A stretch of DNA of 64,000 nucleotides from Symbiodinium natans. Taxonomy: Eukaryota; Sar; Dinophyceae; Suessiales; Symbiodiniaceae. Shown here piece by piece: positions 54,223 through 63,484 of this stretch (the first letter of the stretch is position 1; each line of letters begins with the position of its first letter). Below the pieces are notes generated by a model. The model saw only the letters and a list, made by a program, of their open reading frames with translations. It was not told the DNA's origin and did no database searches. The position numbers and the translations under genes are program-made. Location of the stretch: NCBI GenBank assembly GCA_905221605.1, contig CAJNDS010002376.1, forward strand, positions 393,501 to 457,500, given 5' to 3'.

Positions 54223-55307
54223 AGTTTCCCTGTGCCGCGCTACTACTTTGCAGAGGGAAGGCACCTCGGTCGAGGTGGATTTGGGACCGTGCGCAGGGTC
54301 GAGCCCACTGGACATGGACTGAGCCACTTCAAGCCACTGAGCCCGGGCATGGCCTACGCCATGAAGAGGGTGAAACTTCCGAACAGAGATCCAGAACTGG
54401 AGTCGCTGTCCAAGAGCTTCAGCCGCATGCTTGAGTTCCTTCCGGCCCTGGGTGAGGAGAGGGCCACGCGAGAGCACGTCGCCCGGAATCTAGATTCCGC
54501 GTGACGTGCTCTCGCGTGGCCCTCATGAGTGTCTTGGAGTCTTGGACATGCCGCAAAGCATACTACATTGTCATGAACCTTCTGGAGGGGCCAACACTGC
54601 AAGGTTGGATGACCTCCCTGAAGACAGCAGTTCCCGAGCGCACCTGCGCAGACTTGGCGCAGCAGATGCTCTCGGCAGTGCACTACTTGCACCGTGTGGT
54701 TGGAGCTGTGCATCGTGATGTTAAACCGGCTTTGTCCGTACAGTCCGAAATATTGACCAGCCAGGAAACGTACAGCTCTTCGACATGGGCTTGGCTTGGG
54801 TGCTGCCCGAAAAGATCCAAGAGTCCAGCGCAACGGACCTCCACGATGTTGCTCCTGGGGGCACACTGGGTTGGCTCTCTGAAGCCTGGTGTGGACTCTG
54901 CGGTGCCTGCTCGGACGTTTGGGGGGTGGGATTGATTGTGCACACCCTCCTCGTCGGAGACATGCCGTTTGGACTCCGCAAGCTTGAGGAGGAGGTGCAG
55001 GTCCGCAATGCTGTTTTCAAGAGCAAGTTGAACCTGATCCGCGCAGGCGCGCCAATTTGTAGACCAGCTCTTGGCCAAGGATGTCGCGGCTCGGGCCACC
55101 ACGACTGCAGCATACTGCAGCACTGAGGCACAACTTCATCCGCGAGGAGAACGTGCCTATGTCATGGAGTTCGAGGGTGTGCGCCGAGAACGTGCCACCG
55201 TCACCACAGAGTCCGAAGGTGTGCGCCCAGAAGTGTGGAGGCTTCTTCGCGCGTGGGAAGACATGGAAGACGAAGCATCTACTTTCACGCGGTTGACTGA
55301 GCGCTGA
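54223..55307 (+). pseudogene. Protein kinase copy 1, multiply damaged
   Basis: Homologous to the intact kinase at 57142-58431. Lesions: about 240 bp removed at the 5' end (joining GTGCCGCGCT to ACTACTTT), loss of about five codons after SKSF, a 66-bp palindrome at 54459-54524 that breaks the frame, and a 10-base deletion just after HRDVKP that removes the Asp-Asn of the catalytic loop. A lost Pro codon precedes the EAW of subdomain VIII, and a rearranged deletion/insertion lies near 55035-55065. The glycine loop (LGRGGFGTV) and AMKRVK remain readable. It cannot encode an active kinase in its present form; splicing around so many lesions is unlikely. Confidence 0.85.
54459..54524. repeat. 66-bp palindrome, kinase copy 1
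   Basis: The arm GAGGGCCACGCGAGAGCACG is repeated in inverted form around the centre CGGAATCT|AGATTCCG. The intact copy has only the left arm sequence followed by coding DNA. Confidence 0.95.
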
Positions 55308-56020
55308 ACATCGGATGAGTAGCATGGGAACAGCAGCCGAAAGCCGAACATACTAGAGTTCGAGTATCTCCGCAAGCATGGTGTCCTTTGAGACAGGGAG
55401 ACCAAAGGCCCCAAGAGGTCGAAAGGAACTCGGATAGCCACGGAAGCATGCTACTTGGGCACAGTGTGGTTGCAGCGTCCGCAGAACTTCCTCGGCCATC
55501 GTTGCAGAATCCTAGACAGTGCCGTTGCATTGTTGCCTTGTCTTACTTGGATCTGTACAGCTGGAGATGGTGCCTCGGAGCACGACGCGCGAAGAACAAA
55601 GAGCCGAGAGCAGTTCTAGCGAGTCGAAGTCCCGAACGATCCAACCCAGTCCCGAACGTTTCCGAACGATCCCGAAGGATCCCGAACAATCCAACACAGT
55701 CCCGAACGATCCCGAAATACCCCGAAGGATCGCGAACGACCGACAACCTATACGGTACTGGTTCCGATTTCAACCCTTAACCCTGCACCCACAAAGTCAG
55801 CAGTGGGTCGATTATGGTCGATTTTCCCGGTTTTCGGTTTGTGCCGCCGGACGGGGAAATCCCAGGGATGGATGCGTTAACATGGGGGGGAAGGGGGGGT
55901 TATGAGTTATGACACACACACACACAGATATATACATATAGACAACTCTACATCATATGTGTATGTGTACACATGCTTTGTTTTCTTTTGCATTTAATGC
56001 GTATGCAATGCTCTTATGAG
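55308..56020. other. Spacer after kinase copy 1
   Basis: It matches the spacers after copies 2-4 but lacks a segment of about 310 bp (equivalent to 58510-58825). It contains CCCGAACGATC block 2 (55626-55750), the start of duplication A2 (55800 onward), a CA run and the palindrome GTATGTGTACACATG. No gene. Confidence 0.7.
55626..55750. repeat. CCCGAACGATC short tandem repeat, block 2
   Basis: The longest block: about 11 imperfect units, with CCAACACAGT at 55691-55700 lying at the apparent breakpoint used in forming copies 3-5. Confidence 0.88.
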
Positions 56021-56130
56021 TGCAGATGACACACACCGACCTGTGAGGTTCCAGATCCAAGAAGTGCACCAAAGGATGCGAACCGCAGTGGGCCTCCAGC
56101 AGCCCAGGCTGGATCGAGGAACTTTGCTTT
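56021..56130 (+). CDS. Candidate 5' exon of kinase unit, copy 2
   Basis: ATGAGTGCAGATGAC encodes MSADDTHRPVRFQIQEVHQR and continues MRTAVGLQQPRLDRGTL. It is the counterpart of the copy-1 exon at 53206. The reading is conserved between copies, the 3' boundary is unknown, and it is absent from copies 3-5. Confidence 0.35.
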
Positions 56131-56382
56131 ACTTAGGTTTCAAGGATATAAGGTACTTTGAAGGTTCCAGAAGAGGATTTCAAGTGTTTTTTTAGGTTTC
56201 AGAGGAGGATTTAAGTACGGTTCGGGGTTTAGGGAGGCGCGTCTTCTGGCAGTCAGCCAAGTCGAGTTTCGAAAAGGGTTCCATGGCCAATGTAGGACGG
56301 AGCTTGCGTAGGCGGAGCTGCCAAGAACCCTGCAGCGTCCCGTCCAGCAGCCCGGCTGTTCTCTGCTGTTCAAAGGTTCAAC

Positions 56383-56483
56383 TTGGGATGTTCACCCTTA
56401 TACTAACAGTCCTCAACAGGGGTTCTAGTATTCCCTATCATAATCCCCATTGAGGACTGTTTGTTTCAGGGGGAACATCCCAA
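56383..56483. mobile_element. 101-bp inverted-repeat element with 8-bp TSD
   Basis: It starts TTGGGATGTTCACCC and ends GGGGGAACATCCCAA. The terminal inverted repeats extend about 39 bp and include TAACAGTCCTCAA. It is flanked by perfect 8-bp repeats GGTTCAAC (56375-56382 and 56484-56491). The paralogous locus upstream of copy 1 (about 53508-53525) has a single ATTCAACGCTTG and no insert, so this is an insertion after the duplication. AG|GTTC at both flanks means the element plus one repeat could be spliced out exactly as a GT..AG intron, as described for introners. Same family as 49059-49125. Confidence 0.88.
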
Positions 56484-56514
56484 GGTTCAACGCTTGGTCC
56501 CGAAGCTGTAAGCC

Positions 56515-56708
56515 ATGGAGCCAAGGACCTCTTACGTGGATGGTGCTGAGCTGCCAAAAGTCGCTTGTTGGCTAGATGGGTACTCCATTCCGCCAGGCGA
56601 GACGCGTAGTCCTCAGCTTGCCTCGGCTTTAGCTTCTGTCTGCCAGTTACACCCTCCGTATCTGAGCATTCCAACGCGTCAATTTGTAGCCCTGGATGAG
56701 TCTTGTCA
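56515..56708 (+). CDS. Candidate exon upstream of kinase copy 2
   Basis: It opens at ATG and encodes MEPRTSYVDGAELPKVACWL, continuing with GYSIPPGETRSPQLASALAS and a further 25 residues, ending at TTGTCA|GTAAGT, a consensus donor. The donor is conserved in the copy-1 duplication (ACTCA|GTAAGC at about 53834), although copy 1's frame is broken by a 42-bp difference. It is probably an upstream exon of the kinase gene; its function is unknown. Confidence 0.5.
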
Positions 56709-56944
56709 GTAAGTCTGGACTCTGGACCATTGTGTTTTCACTGAGCCTCGATGCCCGTGAGCTCGACACTTCGGCAGGCGAATGGAGAGAGGCAAAAGGC
56801 CGCCGAGCCGGCCGACCTTGCACAGCAACTTGGCCTTTTCTGGCTCGGGTTGAATTTTAGGGGCTCCTGCTGCAGTAGGGGCATGTTTGGTCCTCACCAA
56901 GTCAGGCTGCCAAGTCCTTGGTGAGTCACCATGGCCCAGATCGG

Positions 56945-57061
56945 ATTCAGCAGCAGCCTGGCTTCCCGGATCAGCATGTCTCTGAGACGCTGTCGCAGTA
57001 CTTGGCGTCTCCTATCACAAATCGACTGTGCCTGGAACCCCAAACCAACAGCAGCCCACAG
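56945..57061 (+). CDS. Candidate exon just upstream of kinase domain
   Basis: The frame contains GFPDQHVSETLSQYLASPIT and NRLCLEPQTNSSPQ and ends at CCACAG|GTCAGC. The copy-1 counterpart near 54065-54180 is degraded. It may be a kinase-gene exon. Confidence 0.35.
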
Positions 57062-57141
57062 GTCAGCCTGTCAGCTTTTGGCTCCAAGCAGAGTCTAGTT
57101 TCATCTAGTTTCCCTGTGCCGCGCTGCCGCGCTCCATTTTC

Positions 57142-58431
57142 ATGCTGCCTGACTACAGCGATAGTCCGGTTCTTGCCGGCGTGGTTGCGCAGGGGCTCCT
57201 TCCTTCGAAGAGGGATTGCTACCTGTTGGCGCAGACAGTGTTGAGAGGATTTGCCAGCTGGTTTTGCTCTCGTCCTGCGTGGACAGTGGGAGAGGCCAGT
57301 GCGACCCTTCGAAAACGTTACATTGACATCCAGGAGAGTTATGATGGCGTTGCCGTCATCCATCGTGGATGCATCGAAGACTACTTTACAGAGGGAGGCC
57401 ACCTCGGTCGTGGTGGATTTGGGACCGTGTGCAGGGTCGAGCCCACTGGACAGGGACTGAGCCGCTTCAAGCCACTGAGCCCGGGCATCGCCTACGCAAT
57501 GAAGAGGGTTAAACTCCCCAACCGCGATACAGAGTTGGAGTCGCTCTCCAAAAGCTTCGTGAACATCCCCATGAGTCGCATGCTCGAGTTCCTTCAGGCC
57601 CTGGGTGAGGAGAGGGCGACGCGAGAGCACGTGACGCGAAATCTTCTGAGGGTCTTGGACATGCCGCAAAGCATGTACATTGTCATGAACCTTCTGGAGG
57701 GGCCAACACTGCAAGGTTGGATGACCGCCATGAAGACAGCAGTTCCCGAGCGCACCTGCGCAGACTTGGCGCAGCAGATGCTCTCGGCAGTGCACTACTT
57801 ACATCGTGTGGCTGGAGCCGTGCATCGTGATGTTAAACCGGACAACTTTGGCTTTGTCCGTACAGTCCGAAATATTGACCAGCCAGGGAACGTACAGCTC
57901 TTCGACATGGGCTTGGCTTGGGTGCTGCCCGAAAAGATCCAAGAGTCCACCGCAACGAACCTCCACGATGTTGCTCCTGGGGGCACACTGCGTTGGCTCT
58001 CTCCTGAAGCCTGGTGCGGACTCTGCGGTGCCTGCTCGGACGTTTGGGGGGTGGGATTGATTGTGCACACACTCCTCGTCGGAGACATGCCGTTTGGACT
58101 CCGCAAGCTTGAGGAGGAGGTGCAGGTCCGCAATGCTGTTTTCAAGAGCAAGTTGAACCTGAGCACCTCGATCTGGCGCCGCGTCTCCGCGCAGGCGCGC
58201 AAATTTGTAGACCAGCTCTTGGCCAAGGATGTCGCGGCTCGGGCCACCACGACTGCAGCACTGAGGCACAGCTTCATCCGAGAGGAGAACGTGCCTCCGT
58301 CATGGAGTTCGAGGGCGTGCACCGAGAACGTGCCACCGTCACCACAGAGTCCGAAGGTGTGCACCCAGAAGTGTGGAGGCTTCTTCCCGCGCGTGGGAAG
58401 ACGAAGTATTTACTTTCACGCAGTTGACTGA
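57142..58431 (+). CDS. Protein kinase, array copy 2 (intact)
   Basis: A 429-codon frame from the first ATG. After an 80-residue N-terminal region unlike known domains it has a complete kinase core. This comprises the glycine loop LGRGGFGTV (88-96), AMKRVK with ATP-binding Lys121, hinge-like YIVMNLLEGPTL (179-190) and catalytic loop HRDVKPDN (228-235, Asp230, Asn235). The metal-binding DFG is present as FDMG (254-257, Asp255 kept), with SPEAW for APE (287-291) and SDVWGVGLIV (299-308). The family looks Ser/Thr-type, close to CAMK/CDPK-like kinases by the HRDVKPDN loop. A Ser/Pro/Cys-rich tail follows. The DFG Phe-to-Met change is conserved in all copies. Upstream exons at 56021, 56515 and 56945 may belong to it. 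It is the only copy in the window with all catalytic motifs in one frame. Confidence 0.88.
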   Translation: MLPDYSDSPVLAGVVAQGLLPSKRDCYLLAQTVLRGFASWFCSRPAWTVGEASATLRKRYIDIQESYDGVAVIHRGCIEDYFTEGGHLGRGGFGTVCRVEPTGQGLSRFKPLSPGIAYAMKRVKLPNRDTELESLSKSFVNIPMSRMLEFLQALGEERATREHVTRNLLRVLDMPQSMYIVMNLLEGPTLQGWMTAMKTAVPERTCADLAQQMLSAVHYLHRVAGAVHRDVKPDNFGFVRTVRNIDQPGNVQLFDMGLAWVLPEKIQESTATNLHDVAPGGTLRWLSPEAWCGLCGACSDVWGVGLIVHTLLVGDMPFGLRKLEEEVQVRNAVFKSKLNLSTSIWRRVSAQARKFVDQLLAKDVAARATTTAALRHSFIREENVPPSWSSRACTENVPPSPQSPKVCTQKCGGFFPRVGRRSIYFHAVD

Positions 58432-59221
58432 GCGTCGAAAATTGTATGAGTAGCATGGGAACAGCAGCCGAAAGCTGAACCTACTAGAGTTCGAGTATCC
58501 CCGCAAGCATGGTGTGCTACTAGCTGTGATGCTAACGGGGTCGTGTGGTCCTGAACAAATAGCTGCTGCTTCCTGGATATAGCCAGCCTAAGAAACTGTA
58601 CGTGCCCACTGCATGTTGCATATTTCTCCTTTCAAATCTGCCCAGGGCAAAATTGCCCGACGATTGGCAGCTGCCATCTAGAGTCATCTAGAGCCTTCGC
58701 AGAAGCAAACCATACCGGTGGCTGGCTCATGATTAGGCAGGTCAGGTGACGTGTGGATATGTGTGGATCTTTTGGGCTCACTGAAGGTATGGTTTGCGAT
58801 TCTCCTCCCTGACGCATCCTATGCATCCTTTGAGACAGGGAGACCAAAGGCCCTAAGAGGTCGAAAGGAACTCGGATGATGAGCCACGGAAACATGCTAC
58901 TTGGGCACACTGTGGTTGCCGCGTCCGCAAAGCTTCCTCGCCCGGGCATCATTGCACATTCCTAAACAGTGCCGTTGCATTGTTGCCTTATCTTGGAGCT
59001 GTACAGCTGGAGACGGCGCCTCGGAGCACGACGCGCGACGAAAAAAGAGCCGAGAGCAGTGCTAGCGAGACGAAGTCCCGAACGATCCAACCCAGTCCCG
59101 AAGCATCCCGAACCATCCCGAACAATCCAACACAGTTCCCAGCCCACAGGTCAGCTTTTGGCTCCAAGCGGAGTCTAGTTTCATCTAGTTTCCAAGTGCC
59201 GCGCTGCCGCGCTCCATTCTC
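58432..59221. other. Spacer after kinase copy 2
   Basis: Nearly identical spacers follow copies 3 and 4 (60564-61352, 62695-63484). It holds CCCGAACGATC block 3 (59073-59140) and then joins directly to the sequence just upstream of the kinase frame. The 1.35 kb carrying the upstream exons of copy 2 is missing. No gene; open frames on - are shadows. Confidence 0.8.
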
Positions 59222-59524
59222 ATGCTGCCTGACTACAGCGATAGTCCGGTTCTTGCCGGCGTGGTTGCGCAGGGGCTCCTTCCTTCGAAGAGGGATTGCT
59301 ACCTGTTGGCGCAGACAGTGTTGAGGGGATTTGCCAGCTGGTTTTGCTCCCGTCCTGCGTGGACAGTGGGAGAGGCCAGTGCGACCCTTCGAAAACGTTA
59401 CTGCGCTGAGATCCAGGAGAGTTATGATGGCGTTGCCGTCATTCATCGTGGATGCATCGAAGACTACTTTACAGAGGGAGGGCACCTCGGTCGTGTTGGA
59501 TTTGGGACCGTGTGCAGGATCGAG

Positions 59525-59671
59525 TGCGGCTCATGGGGACTTTCACGAAGCTCTTGGACAGCGACTCAAGTTCTGGATCTCGGTTGGGAAGTTTGACCCT
59601 TCATGAAGAAGGTGAAACTTCCCAACCGAGATCGCTGTCCAAGAGCTTCGTGAACGTCCCCATGAGCCGCA
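59525..59671. repeat. Fold-back inverted duplication, copy 3
   Basis: Left arm 59525-59603, right arm 59604-59671, centred on the perfect palindrome CTTCATGAAG. The right arm is the native sequence MKKVKLPNRD...NVPMSR. The left arm is its reverse complement and replaces about 57 bp of native coding DNA. The left arm keeps 11 bases (CTCAAGTTCTG, the complement of the native CAGAACTTGAG) that the right arm has lost. Confidence 0.95.
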
Positions 59672-59702
59672 TGCTTGAGTTCCTTCCAGCCCTGGGTGAG
59701 GA

Positions 59703-59768
59703 GAGGGCCACGCGAGAGCACGTCGCCCGCAATCTAGATTGCGAGTGACGTGCTCTCGCGTGGCCCTC
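59703..59768. repeat. 66-bp palindrome, copy 3
   Basis: A near-perfect palindrome (two mismatches per 33-base arm) centred on GCAATCT|AGATTGC. Confidence 0.95.
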
Positions 59769-60563
59769 ATGAGGGTCTTGGAGTCTTGGACATGCAGCAA
59801 GGCATACTACATTGTCATGAACCTTCTGGAGGGGCCAACACTGCAAAATTGGATGACCGCCATGAAGACAGCAGTTCCCGAGCGCACCTGCGCAGACTTG
59901 GCGCAGCAGATGCTCTCGGCAGTGCACTACTTACATCGTGTGGCTGGAGCCGTGCATCGTGATGTTAAACCGGACAACTTTGGCTTTGTCCGTACAGTCC
60001 GAAATATTGACCAGCCAGGAAACGTACAGCTCTTCGACATGGGCTTGGCTTGGGTGCTGCCCGAAAAGATCCAAGAGTCCAGCGCAACGGACCTCCACGA
60101 TGTTGCTCCTGGGGGCACACTGGGTTGGCTCTCTCCTGAAGCCTGGTGCGGACTCTGCGGTGCCTGCTCGGACGTTTGGGGGGTGGGATTGATTGTGCAC
60201 ACACTCCTCGTCGGAGACATGCCGTTTGGACTCCGCAAGCTTGAGGAGGAGGTGCAGGTCCGCAATGCTGTTTTCAAGAGCAAGTTGAACCTGAGCACCT
60301 CGATCTGGCGCCGCGTCTCCGCGCAGGCGCGCAAATTTGTAGACCAGCTCTTGGCCAAGGATGTCGCGGCTCGGGCCACCACGACTGCAGCACTGAGGCA
60401 CAGCTTCATCCGAGAGGAGAACGTGCCTCCGTCATGGAGTTCGAGGGCGTGCACCGAGAACGTGCCACCGTCACCACAGAGTCCGAAGGTGTGCACCCAG
60501 AAGTGTGGAGGCTTCTTCCCGCGCGTGGGAAGACGAAGTATTTACTTTCACGCAGTTGACTGA

Positions 60564-61352
60564 GCGTCGAAAATTGTATGAGTAGCATGGGAACAGCAGC
60601 CGAAAGCTGAACCTACTAGAGTTCGAGTATCCCCGCAAGCATGGTGTGCTACTAGCTGTGATGCTAACGGGGTCGTGTGGTCCTGAACAAATAGCTGCTG
60701 CTTCCTGGATATAGCCAGCCTAAGAAACTGTACGTGCCCACTGCATGTTGCATATTTCTCCTTTCAAATCTGCCCAGGGCAAAATTGCCCGACGATTGGC
60801 AGCTGCCATCTAGAGTCATCTAGAGCCTTCGCAGAAGCAAACCATACCGGTGGCTGGCTCATGATTAGGCAGGTCAGGTGACGTGTGGATATGTGTGGAT
60901 CTTTTGGGCTCACTGAAGGTATGGTTTGCGATTCTCCTCCCTGACGCATCCTATGCATCCTTTGAGACAGGGAGACCAAAGGCCCTAAGAGGTCGAAAGG
61001 AACTCGGATGATGAGCCACGGAAACATGCTACTTGGGCACACTGTGGTTGCCGCGTCCGCAAAGCTTCCTCGCCCGGGCATCATTGCACATTCCTAAACA
61101 GTGCCGTTGCATTGTTGCCTTATCTTGGAGCTGTACAGCTGGAGACGGCGCCTCGGAGCACGACGCGCGACGAAAAAGAGCCGAGAGCAGTGCTAGCGAG
61201 ACGAAGTCCCGAACGATCCAACCCAGTCCCGAAGGATCCCGAACCATCCCGAACAATCCAACACAGTTCCCAGCCCACAGGTCAGCTTTTGGCTCCAAGC
61301 GGAGTCTAGTTTCATCTAGTTTCCCTGTGCCGCGCTGCCGCGCTCCATTCTC
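60564..61352. other. Spacer after kinase copy 3
   Basis: Near-identical to 58432-59221, including CCCGAACGATC block 4 at about 61204-61270. No gene. Confidence 0.8.
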
Positions 61353-61655
61353 ATGCTGCCTGACTACAGCGATAGTCCGGTTCTTGCCGGCGTGGTTGCG
61401 CAGGGGCTCCTTCCTTCGAAGAGGGATTGCTACCTGTTGGCGCAGACAGTGTTGAGGGGATTTGCCAGCTGGTTTTGCTCCCGTCCTGCGTGGACAGTGG
61501 GAGAGGCCAGTGCGACCCTTCGAAAACGTTACTGCGCTGAGATCCAGGAGAGTTATGATGGCGTTGCCGTCATTCATCGTGGATGCATCGAAGACTACTT
61601 TACAGAGGGAGGGCACCTCGGTCGTGTTGGATTTGGGACCGTGTGCAGGATCGAG

Positions 61656-61802
61656 TGCGGCTCATGGGGACTTTCACGAAGCTCTTGGACAGCGACTCAA
61701 GTTCTGGATCTCGGTTGGGAAGTTTGACCCTTCATGAAGAAGGTGAAACTTCCCAACCGAGATCGCTGTCCAAGAGCTTCGTGAACGTCCCCATGAGCCG
61801 CA
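61656..61802. repeat. Fold-back inverted duplication, copy 4
   Basis: Same arms and centre as in copy 3, displaced by 2131 bp. Confidence 0.95.
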
Positions 61803-61833
61803 TGCTTGAGTTCCCACCAGCCCTGGGTGAGGA

Positions 61834-61899
61834 GAGGGCCACGCGAGAGCACGTCGCCCGCAATCTAGATTGCGAGTGACGTGCTCTCGCGTGGCCCTC
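61834..61899. repeat. 66-bp palindrome, copy 4
   Basis: Same palindrome as in copy 3, centre GCAATCT|AGATTGC. Confidence 0.95.
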
Positions 61900-62694
61900 A
61901 TGAGGGTCTTGGAGTCTTGGACATGCAGCAAGGCATACTACATTGTCATGAACCTTCTGGAGGGGCCTATGCTGCAAGGTTGGATAACCGCCATGAAGAC
62001 AGCAGTTCCCGAGCGCACCTGCGCAGACTTGGCGCAGCAGATGCTCTCGGCAGTGCACTACTTACATCGTGTGGCTGGAGCCGTGCATCGTGATGTTAAA
62101 CCGGACAACTTTGGCTTTGTCCGTACAGTCCGAAATATTGACCAGCCAGGGAACGTACAGCTCTTCGACATGGGCTTGGCTTGGGTGCTGCCCGAAAAGA
62201 TCCAAGAGTCCAGCGCAACGGACCTCCACGATGTTGCTCCTGGGGGCACACTGGGTTGGCTCTCTCCTGAAGCCTGGTGCGGACTCTGCGGTGCCTGCTC
62301 GGACGTTTGGGGGGTGGGATTGATTGTGCACACACTCCTCGTCGGAGACATGCCGTTTGGACTCCGCAAGCTTGAGGAGGAGGTGCAGGTCCGCAATGCT
62401 GTTTTCAAGAGCAAGTTGAACCTGAGCACCTCGATCTGGCGCCGCGTCTCCGCGCAGGCGCGCAAATTTGTAGACCAGCTCTTGGCCAAGGATGTCGCGG
62501 CTCGGGCCACCACGACTGCAGCACTGAGGCACAGCTTCATCCGAGAGGAGAACGTGCCTCCGTCATGGAGTTCGAGGGCGTGCACCGAGAACGTGCCACC
62601 GTCACCACAGAGTCCGAAGGTGTGCACCCAGAAGTGTGGAGGCTTCTTCCCGCGCGTGGGAAGACGAAGTATTTACTTTCATGCAGTTGACTGA

Positions 62695-63484
62695 GCGTCG
62701 AAAATTGTATGAGTAACACGGGAACAGCAGCCGAAAGCTGAACCTACTAGAGTTCGAGTATCCCCGCAAGCATGGTGTGCTACTAGCTGTGATGCTAACG
62801 GGGTCGTGTGGTCCTGAGCAAATAGCTGCTGCTTCCTGGATATAGCCAGCCTACGAAACAGTACGTGCCCACTGCATGTTGCATATTTCTCCTTTCCAAT
62901 CTGCCCAGGGCAAAATTGCCCGACGATTGGCAGATGCCATCTAGAGTCATCTAGAGCCTTCGCAGAAGCAAACCATACCGGTGGCTGGCTCATGATTAGG
63001 CAGGTCAGGTGACGTGTGGATATGTGTGGATCTTTTGGGCTCACTGAAGGTATGGTTTGCGATTCTCCTCCCTGACGCATCCTATGCATCCTTTGAGACA
63101 GGGAGACCAAAGGCCCTAAGAGGTCGAAAGGAACTCGGATGATGAGCCACGGAAACATGCTACTTGGGCACACTGTGGTTGCCGCGTCCGCAAAGCTTCC
63201 TCGCCCGGGCATCATTGCACATTCCTAAACAGTGCCGTTGCATTGTTGCCTTATCTTGGAGCTGTACAGCTGGAGACGGCGCCTCGGAGCACGACGCGCG
63301 AAGAAAAAAGAGCCGAGAGCAGTGCTAGCGAGACGAAGTCCCGAACGATCCAACCCAGTCCCGAAGGATCCCGAACGATCCCGAACAATCCAACACAGTT
63401 CCCAGCCCACAGGTCAGCTTTTGGCTTCAAGCGGAGTCTAGTTTCATCTAGTTTCCCTGTGCCGCGCTGCCGCGCTCCATTCTC
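62695..63484. other. Spacer after kinase copy 4
   Basis: Near-identical to 58432-59221, with CCCGAACGATC block 5 at about 63336-63400. No gene. Confidence 0.8.

Larger units (their letters stand above)
55800..56708. repeat. Segmental duplication A2 (upstream of kinase copy 2)
   Basis: Partner of 53030-53715. Relative to A1 it has gained the 101-bp inverted-repeat element at 56383 and a local duplication of TTAGGTTTCAAGGA-type sequence near 56135-56210. It lacks about 42 bp present in A1 at about 53563-53606. Confidence 0.88.
59222..60563 (+). pseudogene. Protein kinase copy 3, interrupted by fold-back duplications
   Basis: The N-terminal frame (59222-59596, 124 codons) matches the intact copy to the glycine loop, here LGRVGFGTV (third Gly changed to Val), then enters an inverted duplication and stops. 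The C-terminal frame reopens at ATG 59769 (MRVLESWTCSKAYYIVMNLL) and runs intact through HRDVKPDN, FDMG, SPEAW and the tail to 60563. The two halves are separated by the hairpins at 59525-59671 and 59703-59768. The ATP-lysine segment (MKKVKLPNRD) survives out of frame between them. It could be a pseudogene or could express a truncated C-lobe. Confidence 0.82.
61353..62694 (+). pseudogene. Protein kinase copy 4, interrupted by fold-back duplications
   Basis: Same structure as copy 3: N-terminal frame 61353-61727, C-terminal frame from ATG 61900 to 62694, and hairpins at 61656-61802 and 61834-61899. Differences from copy 3 are few, for example GPMLQGWI instead of GPTLQNWM after the hinge and FPPALG for FLPALG. 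Catalytic loop HRDVKPDN, FDMG and SPEAW are intact in the C-terminal frame. Confidence 0.82.

Noticed and set aside
57795-58364. Minus-strand frames of 156-189 codons repeated in each kinase copy
   Set aside because: They are antisense shadows of the conserved kinase frame, recurring only because the kinase copies are near-identical.
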